Part shown: positions 36,738 to 45,570 of the stretch, in pieces | Layout: each line of letters opens with the position of its first letter | Numbering within the stretch: position 1 is the first letter of the stretch | Assembly (NCBI RefSeq): GCF_013520985.1 | Contig: NZ_JACDTY010000021.1 | Coordinates: 30,742 to 94,741, forward strand | Direction of reading: 5' to 3' | Origin: Mesorhizobium neociceri | GTDB taxonomy: Bacteria > Pseudomonadota > Alphaproteobacteria > Rhizobiales > Rhizobiaceae | DNA length: 64,000 bases | Notes under the pieces: generated by a model | Told to the model about the DNA's origin: nothing | Database searches by the model: none | What the model saw: only the letters and a program-made list of their open reading frames with translations | Translations under genes and position numbers: made by a program

Positions 36738-38051
36738 TTACCCAGCCCGCTCGATGCGGATGACCTGCGGCTTGTCGGTGAGATGGCCGTCCTTGGTGAT
36801 GCCGTCGACGGCCTTGCGCACGGCGGCTTCCGTGGTCTCGTGGGTGACCAGGATCACCGTCTTTTGCGCATCGGTTTCCGGTCCGGCCGCGTGCTGGACG
36901 ATCGATTCCAGCGAAATGTCGTTGTCGGCCATGCGCTTGGCTATCGCGGCAAACACGCCGATGCGGTCGTGCACGGTCAGCCGGATGAAATAACCGCCGG
37001 CATGGCTGCGCATCTGCGCCTTCTTGTAGGGACGCAATTCCTTGGCCGGCAGGCCGAACACCGGACCATGCTGGAAGCCCGGCCGGCTCTTGGCGATGTC
37101 GGCGATATCGCCGACCACCGCCGAGGCGGTGGCGTTGCCACCGGCGCCGGGACCAGAGAGCAGAAGCTCGCCGAGAATGTCGGTTTCGATAGCGACCGCA
37201 TTGGTCACGCCGTGCACCTGCGCGATCACCGAGGCCGTCGGCACCATGGTCGGGTGCACGCGCTGCTCGATGCCGCTGTCGGTGCGCTGAGCGACGCCGA
37301 GCAGCTTGATGCGGTAGCCAAGGTCGGCGGCGGCGCGGATGTCGGCCTGGCTGATGTTGGAAATGCCTTCCATGTAGATGTCGTTGGCGGCGATCCTGGT
37401 GCCGAAGGCGAGGCTGGTCAGGATCGACAATTTGTGCGCCGTGTCATGGCCCTCGATGTCGAAGGTCGGATCGGCTTCGGCATAGCCCAGCCGCTGCGCG
37501 TCCTTCAGGCACTCGTCGAATGAGATGCCCTCGGCTTCCATGCGGGTCAGGATGTAGTTGCAGGTGCCGTTGAGGATGCCGAACACGCGAGTAACGGAAT
37601 TACCGGCCATCGCCTCGCGCATCGTCTTGATGACGGGGATGCCGCCGGCCACCGCCGCTTCGTAATTGAGCAGCACGCCCTTCTTCTCGGCGATTTCGGC
37701 AAGCGCCACGCCATGCTTGGCCAGCAGCGCCTTGTTGGCCGTGACGACATGGCGTCCGGCCTCCAGTGCTGCCTTCACCGACGAGCGCGCCGGCCCCTCG
37801 TCGCCGCCGATCAGTTCGACGAAGACGTCGATGTCGGCGGTCTGCGCCATCTTGACCGCATCGTCGAACCATTTGGCGGCGCCGAGATCGACGCCGCGAT
37901 CGCGTTTGGGGTCGCGGGCCGAAACAGTCGTGACCACAACATCGCGGCCGCATTGGCGCGTCAGTTCGGCCGCCTTGTCGCGCAGCACGCGCGCCACCGA
38001 GGCGCCGACAGTGCCAAGACCCGCAATTCCAACACGCAACGCTTCAGCCAT
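36738..38051 (-). CDS. hom: homoserine dehydrogenase
   Basis: The 437-residue product has the Rossmann signature VGIAGLGTVGASVARVL, the catalytic region LNGTCNYILTRM and FDIEGHDTAHKLSIL, and a C-terminal ACT domain (VHDRIGVFAAIAKRMADNDI). It reduces aspartate semialdehyde to homoserine for threonine and methionine synthesis; the ACT domain suggests feedback by threonine. It lies 46 bp after alaC and is followed by glpX. Confidence 0.97.
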   Translation of the reverse strand: MAEALRVGIAGLGTVGASVARVLRDKAAELTRQCGRDVVVTTVSARDPKRDRGVDLGAAKWFDDAVKMAQTADIDVFVELIGGDEGPARSSVKAALEAGRHVVTANKALLAKHGVALAEIAEKKGVLLNYEAAVAGGIPVIKTMREAMAGNSVTRVFGILNGTCNYILTRMEAEGISFDECLKDAQRLGYAEADPTFDIEGHDTAHKLSILTSLAFGTRIAANDIYMEGISNISQADIRAAADLGYRIKLLGVAQRTDSGIEQRVHPTMVPTASVIAQVHGVTNAVAIETDILGELLLSGPGAGGNATASAVVGDIADIAKSRPGFQHGPVFGLPAKELRPYKKAQMRSHAGGYFIRLTVHDRIGVFAAIAKRMADNDISLESIVQHAAGPETDAQKTVILVTHETTEAAVRKAVDGITKDGHLTDKPQVIRIERAG

Positions 38052-38097
38052 GTCCGGCGACGCCCCTCAAAACTCTGCTCAAATAAGATGTGCGGCC

Positions 38098-39315
38098 TTA
38101 GCGATGCGCGGCGAGCGGCACCACATTGTTCGGCTGCTTGGCGCTGGACGCCAGGAAGCGCTTGATGTTGCGCGCCGCCTGCCGGATCCGGTGCTCGTTT
38201 TCGACCAGCGCGATGCGCACATGGTCGTCGCCATGCTCGCCGAAGCCGATGCCCGGCGCCACCGCCACGTCGGCGTGCTCGATCAGGAGCTTGGAAAATT
38301 CGAGCGAGCCGAGATGCTTGAACGGCTCCGGGATCGGCGCCCAGGCAAACATCGAGGCCGCCGGTGCGGGAATGGTCCAGCCGGCGCGGCTGAAGGCGTC
38401 GACCATGACGTCGCGGCGCTTCAGATAGACCTCGCGCACTTCGGCGATGTCGGCGCCGTCGCCGTTGAGCGCATGAGCCGCCGCCACCTGGATCGGCGTG
38501 AAAGCGCCGTAGTCGAGATAGGATTTGACCCGGGTCAGCGCCGAGATCAGCCGCTCATTGCCGACGGCAAAGCCCATGCGCCAGCCGGGCATGGAAAAGG
38601 TCTTCGACATCGAAGTGAACTCGACGCAGACATCGATGGCGCCAGGCACCTGCAGCACCGAAGGCGGCGGATTGCCGTCGAAATAAATCTCCGAATAAGC
38701 GAGGTCCGACAGGATGATGATGTCGTTCTTCTTGGCGAAGGCAACGACGTCCTTGTAAAAATCGAGCGAGGCGACCAGCGCCGTCGGGTTCGACGGATAG
38801 TTGAGGATCAGTGCCAGCGGCTTCGGGATCGAGTGACGGACACCGCGCTCTAGCGCCGGAATGAACCCGTCATCCGGCTCGACCTGAAGCGAACGGATGA
38901 CGCCGCCCGACATGATGAAGCCGAAGGCGTGGATCGGATAGGTCGGGTTGGGGCACAGGATCACGTCGCCGGGCGCGGTGATTGCCTGCGCCATGTTGGC
39001 GAAGCCTTCCTTCGAGCCGAGCGTGGCCACCACTTGCGTGTCCGGATTGAGCTTCACGCCGAAGCGGCGCTGATAATAGGCGGCCTGGGCGCGGCGCAGG
39101 CCAGGAATGCCACGCGAGGAGGAATAGCGATGCGTGCGCGGATCGCGCACCACTTCGCACAATTTGTCGACGATCGCCTTCGGCGTCGGCAGGTCCGGAT
39201 TGCCCATGCCAAGGTCGATAATGTCGGCGCCGCGCGAGCGGGCACTGGCCTTCAGCCGGTTGACCTGCTCGAACACATAAGGCGGAAGCCGGCGGACCTT
39301 GTGAAATTCTTCCAT
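38098..39315 (-). CDS. alaC: aminotransferase class I, AlaC-like (glutamate-pyruvate aminotransferase)
   Basis: The 405-residue product has DLGMGNPDLPTPKAI, LNYPSNPTALVAS, SDLAYSEIYFDG and the PLP-lysine motif TSMSKTFSMPGWRMGF. The N-terminal RRLPPYVFEQVNRLK is the signature of the AlaC group, which makes alanine from pyruvate. LL-diaminopimelate aminotransferase is a related alternative. It is first in the block leading to hom, suggesting shared aspartate/alanine-family metabolism. Confidence 0.9.
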   Translation of the reverse strand: MEEFHKVRRLPPYVFEQVNRLKASARSRGADIIDLGMGNPDLPTPKAIVDKLCEVVRDPRTHRYSSSRGIPGLRRAQAAYYQRRFGVKLNPDTQVVATLGSKEGFANMAQAITAPGDVILCPNPTYPIHAFGFIMSGGVIRSLQVEPDDGFIPALERGVRHSIPKPLALILNYPSNPTALVASLDFYKDVVAFAKKNDIIILSDLAYSEIYFDGNPPPSVLQVPGAIDVCVEFTSMSKTFSMPGWRMGFAVGNERLISALTRVKSYLDYGAFTPIQVAAAHALNGDGADIAEVREVYLKRRDVMVDAFSRAGWTIPAPAASMFAWAPIPEPFKHLGSLEFSKLLIEHADVAVAPGIGFGEHGDDHVRIALVENEHRIRQAARNIKRFLASSAKQPNNVVPLAAHR

Positions 39316-39399
39316 GTCAGTTCCAGACGATTAGAATTGGCTTTGGCAGAGTGGCTAAGCGGACCTTGGAAAAGGCGGCTTTCGGCGCGCCATATAGCC

Positions 39400-39807
39400 C
39401 TATTTGCAGGTAGGGTCGAGGGCGGGGTCGCATTTGGCCTCGATCTGCTTCAGCGTATCGTTGCCGTGGTTCTTCGCCAGCGAGTTCAGCGCCGCCGGGC
39501 TGGCGGACTGGACACCGCCGCCTTTGCCCGCCTGCGCCTGCTGCTCGGCTTTCAACTGGTCAAGCTTGGCCTTGCTCTCCTCAGGCGTGAGCTGCTTTGC
39601 CGCCACTTGTGGCGGGATGTTGAGATTGGGATAGGAGCCGGTGTCCTGGGCGCCCTGGGTCAGGCCGACATCCATCCCGTTGCCGGTGTTGGCGCTCGTG
39701 CAACCGCCAGCCGCCAACAGCCCTGGCGCCAGACAGGCGATCGCAACCGCGATGCGGCAAAAGCGGCCTGCCCCCGAAAAATTGGTCTTGCCGGTGTTAA
39801 TCGTCAT
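39400..39807 (-). CDS. hypothetical lipoprotein
   Basis: The 135-residue product (ATG 39807, AGGA 7 nt upstream) has a lipoprotein signal ending LLAAGGC, a Gly/Asn-rich linker, then a mostly polar helical region (TPEESKAKLDQLKAEQQAQAG) and a C-terminal pair of cysteines (KCDPALDPTCK). No family is recognised. It is divergent from phaC and just upstream of the alaC block on the same strand. Confidence 0.8.
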   Translation of the reverse strand: MTINTGKTNFSGAGRFCRIAVAIACLAPGLLAAGGCTSANTGNGMDVGLTQGAQDTGSYPNLNIPPQVAAKQLTPEESKAKLDQLKAEQQAQAGKGGGVQSASPAALNSLAKNHGNDTLKQIEAKCDPALDPTCK

Positions 39808-39904
39808 ATTGTTTTCCTGGCAGCCGGGGTACAGCGCATTGGACCCGGTCAGATGTCCCATGATAATATGTCAAGAAAACGCCTCGGGAGGAACCCCGCG
39901 AGCC

Positions 39905-41740
39905 ATGTCCAAAACACCTGATTCGAGCAAAGCGGAAGATGATCAATCTTCGACCGTCGAGCAATATCTGGTGAAAGACCCGGAACGCTTCGCGTTGAAC
40001 ATGGCGCGCATGGTCGAACAGGCCGGCAAAGCGGCCTCCGCCTGGGCCGAGCCGCGCGAAAAGGGCGAGGTGCGCGATCACGTTGCCGAGCCCGTCGTCG
40101 ACATGGTCAAAACCTTTTCCAAGCTCAGCGAATACTGGCTGGCCGACCCGCAGCGCGCGCTGGAAGCGCAGACGCGGCTGTTCGCCGGCTACATGACGGT
40201 CTGGGGCAACGCCATCCAGAAGGTCAGCTCGAATGCCGAAGCGCCGGACGATGCGGTCAAGCCCGAGCGTGGCGACAAGCGTTTTCAGGACCCCGAATGG
40301 GGCCGCAACGCGTTCTTCGATTTCCTCAAACAGGCCTATCTCGTCACCTCGCGCTGGGCAGCCGACCTGGTCGAGCACGCTGAAGGCCTCGACGACCACA
40401 CCCGCCACAAGGCCAGCTTCTACGTCAAGCAGGTGTCCAACGCCATCTCGCCGTCGAACTTCATCCTGACCAATCCGGAGCTGTTTCGCGAAACCGTCGC
40501 CTCGAATGGCGAAAACCTGGTGCGCGGCATGAAGATGCTGGCCGAGGACATCGCTGCCGGCAAGGGCGACCTGAAGCTGAGGCAGGCCGACTATTCGCCC
40601 TTCGAGATCGGCAAGAATGTCGCGATGTCACCCGGCAAAGTGGTCGGCCGCAGCGATGTCGCCGAGATCATCCAGTACGATCCGATGACCGAAACGGTGC
40701 TCAAGCGGCCCCTGCTGATCTGCCCGCCCTGGATCAACAAATACTACATCCTCGATCTCAACCCGCAGAAATCCTTCATCCGCTGGGCGATCGAGCAAGG
40801 CCACACCGTCTTCGTCATTTCGTGGATCAACCCCGACGAGCGCCACGGCGCCAAGGGCTGGGAGGCCTATATCAGGGAAGGTCTGCAATACGGCCTCGAC
40901 ACGGTCGAGAAAGCCACCGGCGAGAAAGAGGTCAACGCCATCGGCTACTGCGTCGGCGGCACGCTTTTGGCGGCCGCCCTCGCGCTCCTGGCGCAGGAAG
41001 GCGACAACCGCATCAAATCGGCGACCTTCTTCACCACGCAGGTCGACTTCACCCATGCCGGTGACCTGAAAGTGTTCGTCGACGAGGACCAGGTGGCGGC
41101 GGTCGAAAAGTCGATGAACGAAAAGGGCTATCTCGACGGCACCAAGATGGCGACCGCCTTCAACATGCTGCGCTCGGGCGACCTGATCTGGCCCTATGTC
41201 ATCAACAATTACATGCGCGGCAAGGATCCGCTGCCCTTCGACCTGCTTTACTGGAACGCCGATTCCACCCGCATGGCGGCAGCCAACCATTCCTTCTATC
41301 TGCGCAACTGCTATCTCGAGAACAATCTCACGCGCGGCGTGATGGAGCTTGCTGGCCGCATTGTGTCGCTCGCCGACGTCACCATCCCGGTCTACAACCT
41401 TGCGTCGAAGGAAGATCACATCGCGCCGGCGCTGTCGGTGTTTCTCGGCTCGCAATATTTCGGCGGCGACGTCGAGTATGTCATGGCCGGTTCCGGTCAC
41501 ATCGCCGGTGTCGTCAATCCGCCGGCGGCCAAGAAGTACCAGTACTGGACCGGCGGCAAGCCGGTGGGCGATTTTGGCCAGTGGTTCACCGCGGCGGTGG
41601 AGCATCCCGGCTCCTGGTGGACGCACTGGCAGCACTGGATCGAGACCCAGGACGACGCCCTCGTTCCGGCCCGCAAACCGGGCAAGCATATGAAAACCCT
41701 GGGTGATGCCCCCGGCACCTATGTCAAGGTGCGTGTGTAA
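39905..41740 (+). CDS. phaC: class I poly(3-hydroxyalkanoate) synthase
   Basis: The 611-residue product has the lipase-box-like motif GYCVGGT with Cys349 as nucleophile, the catalytic Asp in LLYWNADSTRM and His in GSGHIAGVVNPP, and the N-terminal FALNMARMVEQ region of class I synthases. It polymerises hydroxyacyl-CoA into storage granules. No phaA/phaB or phasin gene is adjacent; in rhizobia phaC is commonly separate from them. The ATG at 39905 follows GGGAGGA at a slightly long 11-nt spacing. Confidence 0.96.
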   Translation: MSKTPDSSKAEDDQSSTVEQYLVKDPERFALNMARMVEQAGKAASAWAEPREKGEVRDHVAEPVVDMVKTFSKLSEYWLADPQRALEAQTRLFAGYMTVWGNAIQKVSSNAEAPDDAVKPERGDKRFQDPEWGRNAFFDFLKQAYLVTSRWAADLVEHAEGLDDHTRHKASFYVKQVSNAISPSNFILTNPELFRETVASNGENLVRGMKMLAEDIAAGKGDLKLRQADYSPFEIGKNVAMSPGKVVGRSDVAEIIQYDPMTETVLKRPLLICPPWINKYYILDLNPQKSFIRWAIEQGHTVFVISWINPDERHGAKGWEAYIREGLQYGLDTVEKATGEKEVNAIGYCVGGTLLAAALALLAQEGDNRIKSATFFTTQVDFTHAGDLKVFVDEDQVAAVEKSMNEKGYLDGTKMATAFNMLRSGDLIWPYVINNYMRGKDPLPFDLLYWNADSTRMAAANHSFYLRNCYLENNLTRGVMELAGRIVSLADVTIPVYNLASKEDHIAPALSVFLGSQYFGGDVEYVMAGSGHIAGVVNPPAAKKYQYWTGGKPVGDFGQWFTAAVEHPGSWWTHWQHWIETQDDALVPARKPGKHMKTLGDAPGTYVKVRV

Positions 41741-41961
41741 CGGACTGTAATGTCTGGTGAGTTGACGGGCCGGCAAAACGGGGCGAAATGGTGTCGTCAA
41801 CCATTAAGAAGCCTCAATTCGCCTCCAACGAACGATTAATTCAGAGGCTTGCAGAATTGACACAAGTCTCGTTTCCGGTTTGGGAACACAAGGTTATTGG
41901 ACGTGAACGTTTCGACGCCGCACCAATAGCAGCCGACCGGACACCGAGGGGGAATTTAGTT

Positions 41962-43188
41962 TTGAAATCAGTAGGATCGCGTCTCGCGGGGAGAGAGGGT
42001 CGCACTATAGCGGCAGCGCTTTTCTCCGTGCTTCTGGCGTCCTGCACCTCCGCCGGCGACCCGACAATGTCGGTCGGCATGCCCGGCTACAACGCCACCG
42101 CTTCTGACATTGCCGCAGCTTCCGGTACGACAACAACATCCGATTCGACCGCGCAGGTCACATCGACAGGGCCGCAAATGATGATGACGGCAGCGGGCGA
42201 TGCTACGCTGCCGGAACAGGTCGCCTATGTGCCGATAGCCAAGCCCGGCACCAGCTTCCCCATCACCGTAGCCGCCGGCTCCGAAACCATCGCCGGCCAG
42301 ACGCCGCAGTCGCTGCAGCAGCCGGCACAGACGGCGGCCGCAACGGATGACGTGGCGCAGAAGATTGCTACAGCCGATGCCGGCGTGACCGCACCGCAAC
42401 CGACCGCCGCAGCACCTGCCAACGAGGTCTACGTGACGGCCGCCGCGCCCCAGCAGGTCGACGCGCCGAAGAAGGGCTTCCTCGCTTCGCTGTTCAGCAC
42501 AGCACCGGCTTCGGCTGCACCCTCTCCGCTGATCAACTCCCGCTCGGGCGAACAGCCTGCGGTTACGGCCCAGCCCAAGCCGGCTCCGGCAAAGCCGATC
42601 GTCACGCTGGCCTCTGCCAGTTCGGCCGACAAGCCGGTGCAGCTGGCCTCGCTCGGCGATGACAGCAGCAACCACATCACCGGCAGCGACGCGCTGCCCG
42701 GCGTGCGCCAGACGGCGCTGTTCGAGATCAAGCGCAAATCCGGCATCGACGACGAAAGCGACGTCGATCTGAACGAGGACGAAGGCTCGGGCGGCGCCTA
42801 TCAGGTGGCCTCCGCCGCCGGCCTCGCCCGGCTGGCGCCCAACGGCCTGTTGAAGCAGAACGAAAGCGTCGACGTCGCCTGCCTGAAGCCGTCGCTGGTG
42901 CGTGTGCTGAAGACGATCGAAGGCCATTACGGCCGCAAGATGACAGTCACCTCAGGCTATCGCGACCCGGCCCGCAACCGCCGCGCCAACGGCGCCAAGA
43001 ATTCGCTGCACATGTATTGCGCCGCCGCCGACATCCAGGTGCCCGGCGTCTCCAAATGGGAACTGGCGAGCTACATCAGGACCATGCCCGGCCGTGGCGG
43101 CGTCGGCACCTACTGCCACACCGAATCCGTCCACGTCGACGTCGGCCCCGAGCGCGACTGGAACTGGCGCTGCCGCCGACGCGGCTAA
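41962..43188 (+). CDS. lipoprotein with C-terminal DUF882/M15-type peptidase domain
   Basis: A TTG at 41962 follows GAGGGGGAA, a near-ideal ribosome-binding site, and gives a lipoprotein signal ending in VLLASC (Cys28), so I prefer it to the GTG-type frame start at 41788. The 408-residue product has a long Ala/Thr/Pro-rich low-complexity middle and a C-terminal DUF882 (YcbK, peptidase M15-like) domain: VTSGYRDPARN, SLHMYCAAADIQV and SVHVDVGPERDWNW hold the expected metal His/Asp/His. It may trim cell-wall peptides; the membrane-anchored layout suits that role. Confidence 0.87.
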   Translation: MKSVGSRLAGREGRTIAAALFSVLLASCTSAGDPTMSVGMPGYNATASDIAAASGTTTTSDSTAQVTSTGPQMMMTAAGDATLPEQVAYVPIAKPGTSFPITVAAGSETIAGQTPQSLQQPAQTAAATDDVAQKIATADAGVTAPQPTAAAPANEVYVTAAAPQQVDAPKKGFLASLFSTAPASAAPSPLINSRSGEQPAVTAQPKPAPAKPIVTLASASSADKPVQLASLGDDSSNHITGSDALPGVRQTALFEIKRKSGIDDESDVDLNEDEGSGGAYQVASAAGLARLAPNGLLKQNESVDVACLKPSLVRVLKTIEGHYGRKMTVTSGYRDPARNRRANGAKNSLHMYCAAADIQVPGVSKWELASYIRTMPGRGGVGTYCHTESVHVDVGPERDWNWRCRRRG

Positions 43189-43203
43189 GCGCCTCCATGC
43201 GGC

Positions 43204-43230
43204 CGACGGGCTGTCAGCAGCCCGCCGTTC
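43204..43230 (+). terminator. possible terminator after the M15-type gene
   Basis: GGGCTG-TCAG-CAGCCC, extended by flanking pairs, is followed by GTTCCTTCC, 16 bp past the stop codon. The tail is only moderately T-rich. Confidence 0.4.
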
Positions 43231-43281
43231 CTTCCGGCTAGCAATCAGCTACGTTCGAGATTAGCCGAAGCCTCCCCGACT

Positions 43282-43460
43282 TCGTCATCCTTGGGCGTAG
43301 CGACGCGAAGCGGAGCGCAGACCCAAGGATCCATGCCGGGACCTCGGCCGCAGACCGCAGCGGTGCAGACTCTGCAGCGTGGCAAGGCTCGGAGGTCGCG
43401 GCATGGATCCTCGGGTCTGCGCCGCGTCGCTACGCTCCTTGCTCCGCCCGTGGATGACGA
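43282..43460. repeat. long imperfect inverted repeat (rhizobial intergenic palindrome)
   Basis: Two arms of about 60-70 bp pair almost throughout: the left arm starts TCGTCATCC and ends GGATCCATGCCGGGACCTC; the right arm starts GAGGTCGCGGCATGGATCC and ends GGATGACGA, with about 12 extra bases in the right arm and a loop of about 45 bp. It fills most of the 444-bp gap between the M15-type gene and tRNA-Glu. From memory, sequences like this recur between genes in Mesorhizobium; I cannot check copy number here. Confidence 0.85.
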
Positions 43461-43588
43461 TTGCTAGGGGCGTTCCGGCTAATCTCCGAAGGCGTGCGAT
43501 GATAAGATCAGAAACCCACGCCTGGCTCACCGAAAACCGCCGTTCTTGCCCCTCTTGAAAAAAGTTGTCGCATCTGGCGGCTGATGGG

Positions 43589-43617
43589 TTGCCGGTTGGC
43601 AACAACGCAATTATAAG
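43589..43617 (+). promoter_or_regulatory. sigma-70 type promoter of tRNA-Glu
   Basis: TTGCCG (43589-43594), a 17-bp spacer and TATAAG (43612-43617) lie 15 bp before the tRNA. The -35 sits inside an inverted repeat, GTTGCC-GGTT-GGCAAC. Confidence 0.75.
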
Positions 43618-43632
43618 CCGCTTCGTCTGAGC

Positions 43633-43707
43633 GCGCCCATCGTCTAGCGGTTAGGACACCGCCCTTTCACGGCGGTAACAGGGGTTCGATTCCCCTTGGG
43701 CGTACCA
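43633..43707 (+). tRNA. tRNA-Glu (anticodon TTC)
   Basis: A full cloverleaf can be folded: acceptor GCGCCCA with TGGGCGT (the first pair is G-T), the D arm with AGCGGTTAGGA, the anticodon stem CCGCC/GGCGG with loop CTTTCAC (anticodon TTC), the T arm GGGGTTCGATTCCCC, and an encoded CCA at 43705-43707. A good promoter lies just upstream. Confidence 0.96.
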
Positions 43708-43951
43708 GATCTTTCAATGACTTGATTATGATCTGATGTCTTCGGACCCGAAATGCATCTCCGCGTCGGCGCAGGTGTGACCTTGAGTCGCAAACTATTG
43801 GCTTCAAAAGCAGGGCGTCGGGGTTCATTGATGGTGCGACCAGCACCATATGCTGATCCAAAGCCCTCCAAAATGAGAGAAGCTAGCCCGACGGGTCGCA
43901 TTGCGGCTGTCAGCCAGCAATGGCTGTGAACCAAGGAACCTCAAAACCATC

Positions 43952-44185
43952 ATGCCTCAAAATGTCAGACTAACTTCGAGAGACGTCCCCCTCATTCAAC
44001 TCGGCGTCCATCAGTGCCGCTTCCCGGTGAGCGAAGACCCGTCAGTACCTGGCGGCTACCGTTTTTGTGCAGGGGCAACTTCGCCGGATCGTGTCTACTG
44101 CGATCACCACCACACCATTGTGACCGCCGTGGACCCTCGTCGAGCCCGCCCGGGTCTCCAAATCCCCCAACGGCGCGCCGCCTAG
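43952..44185 (+). CDS. short GcrA-like protein (C-terminal region only)
   Basis: The 77-residue product has the cysteine-rich C-terminal pattern of GcrA cell-cycle regulators: HQCRFPVSEDP (Cys22), YRFCAGATSPD (Cys39), then RVYCDHHHTIV (Cys50 and three His). The N-terminal helix-turn-helix of true GcrA (about 170 residues) is missing. It could bind RNA polymerase sigma-70 without binding methylated DNA, or be a gene remnant. The ribosome-binding site is weak (AGGA about 15 nt away). It lies 250 bp past tRNA-Glu. Confidence 0.6.
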   Translation: MPQNVRLTSRDVPLIQLGVHQCRFPVSEDPSVPGGYRFCAGATSPDRVYCDHHHTIVTAVDPRRARPGLQIPQRRAA

Positions 44186-44377
44186 GTTACGAAGCCACAC
44201 AAGCCACCCCCTACCGACGCGTCACATCCCGGTAGCTTGTCCAATAGACAGCCGCAAGACAATCGCTGAATTTCACCAGGGGTGGAAACGCGCTGTTAAC
44301 GTCGTTCGCGGGTGACGGTATGTCGGCGTCTGTTCGAAAGTGTAAGTTCCATTCGCTCTCAGCCGTGGAGGTCGGGA

Positions 44378-44629
44378 ATGAACTTGCTGCGAACAGCGTT
44401 TTTGTGCACGGCCATCGTCGGCCTGGCAGGACTATCGGTCGTTCACGCGGAAGATAAGCCTGTTCCATCCAACGGCGCAGTGACGCCAGAGCAGCCGCCG
44501 GTTCATTGCGAAGGGCAAAATTGCCTGCCGCCGGCCGAGGACCACGTCGAGGAGTGCAAGGGGCAAGCTTGCACGCCGGCTCCCGCGACAAACCAGACGC
44601 CTGCTCCGGAGATCGAACAGGTCAAGTGA
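44378..44629 (+). CDS. small secreted protein with CxGQxC repeats
   Basis: From the ATG at 44378 (GGAGG 8-9 nt upstream) the product is 83 residues with a signal peptide cleaved near VVHA-ED. The mature part is Pro/Glu-rich and holds two copies of a motif, CEGQNC (44-49) and CKGQAC (60-65), which could form two small disulphide loops or bind metal. It ends 50 bp before the convergent cyclase-FHA gene. No family is recognised. Confidence 0.7.
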   Translation: MNLLRTAFLCTAIVGLAGLSVVHAEDKPVPSNGAVTPEQPPVHCEGQNCLPPAEDHVEECKGQACTPAPATNQTPAPEIEQVK

Positions 44630-44679
44630 GCAGCATCAGCCGGCATCCTGGACTCCCCAGCGGAACAGGCGCCGCCGCG

Positions 44680-45570
44680 TCAGCCTGAGATAATTTCGTA
44701 GGTAAGGAGCTGAGCGTCGCTGAGGGACGACCTCCGTCCAGGCGAGATGACGCCGGAGCCGAACAGGAGAATGGATTCACGGCGCACGAACACTTCATGG
44801 TCGGGTCCAGTCGACACAAATGTGCCCGACGAACTTCGCTCAACAAGACCCGCCCTGCCGTTCGAAATGGTGAAGGTCGCGTGGTGCCTTGAGACCCAGG
44901 GCCGCGGGACGACAATATTGCATTCAGGAGATCGGCCGATGGTCACGAATTCGTTGTTGCGGCAAGATCGCAACTGATCTCCATAGTGGATGACCAGATT
45001 GATGTGCCTAGCCGGGGCGAACCGCCTATCGATAATGGTGCCCCGGCTGCCGATCTGCGTAGTGAGGGCCCCATCGTCGCTACCCAAGGTATAGACGTCG
45101 AAGGGCTCTTCCTTCCCCTTGAAGGGCATTTTGTCGAGAAGCCGCAAGGCACTGCGGTCCCCTGAGGAAAGGGCTTCGAAGAAGCTCTGGCTGATCAGCA
45201 CCTCCCCCGGGTTGGCCGTGGTGGACAACCTTGCGGTGACATTGACAACGTCGCCGAATACTTCGCCTCGCGTGCGAATAACCGCCCCGAAGTGCAATCC
45301 GATCCGGGTGGTCAGCGACCCTTTCGTCAGTTGGCTGCTAATTTGACGGACGGCCCTCAGCGCCGCCTCTGGCCTCTCGAACAGGCTAAGCACATCATCG
45401 CCCTTCGAGTGTATGAAATCACCGCCGTGCCGGACGGCGATCTCGCGTATCGCGTCTAGGCAATCCGAGACCTGCTTCAGAGCGGCATCGTCGCCGATGC
45501 GCTCATAGAGCGGCGTGCTGCCCACCACATCGGCTAAGAGGACTGCGGCTAGAATTCTTTCCTGATCCAT
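44680..45570 (-). CDS. class III nucleotide cyclase fused to an FHA domain
   Basis: The 296-residue product has a class III cyclase domain at about residues 5-165: metal Asp14 in ADVVGSTPLY, the second Asp near 58 in HSKGDDVLSLF, and Asn110/Arg114 in FGDVVNVTARL. The C-terminal part (about 190-290) is a forkhead-associated domain with IGRSPECNIV, VSRHHATF and SSSGTFVS, which binds phosphothreonine. It has no membrane segment. It should make cAMP, and the FHA part would link that to a Ser/Thr kinase; no such kinase is in the window. Confidence 0.9.
   Translation of the reverse strand: MDQERILAAVLLADVVGSTPLYERIGDDAALKQVSDCLDAIREIAVRHGGDFIHSKGDDVLSLFERPEAALRAVRQISSQLTKGSLTTRIGLHFGAVIRTRGEVFGDVVNVTARLSTTANPGEVLISQSFFEALSSGDRSALRLLDKMPFKGKEEPFDVYTLGSDDGALTTQIGSRGTIIDRRFAPARHINLVIHYGDQLRSCRNNEFVTIGRSPECNIVVPRPWVSRHHATFTISNGRAGLVERSSSGTFVSTGPDHEVFVRRESILLFGSGVISPGRRSSLSDAQLLTYEIISG

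Noticed and set aside
43285..43605. Minus-strand ORF of 106 codons over the palindrome
   Set aside because: It is a translation of the inverted repeat, with no ribosome-binding site or family.
43644..43934. Minus-strand ORF of 96 codons overlapping tRNA-Glu
   Set aside because: It reads through the antisense of the tRNA (ending GNRTPVTAVKGRCPNR), a common false protein in databases.
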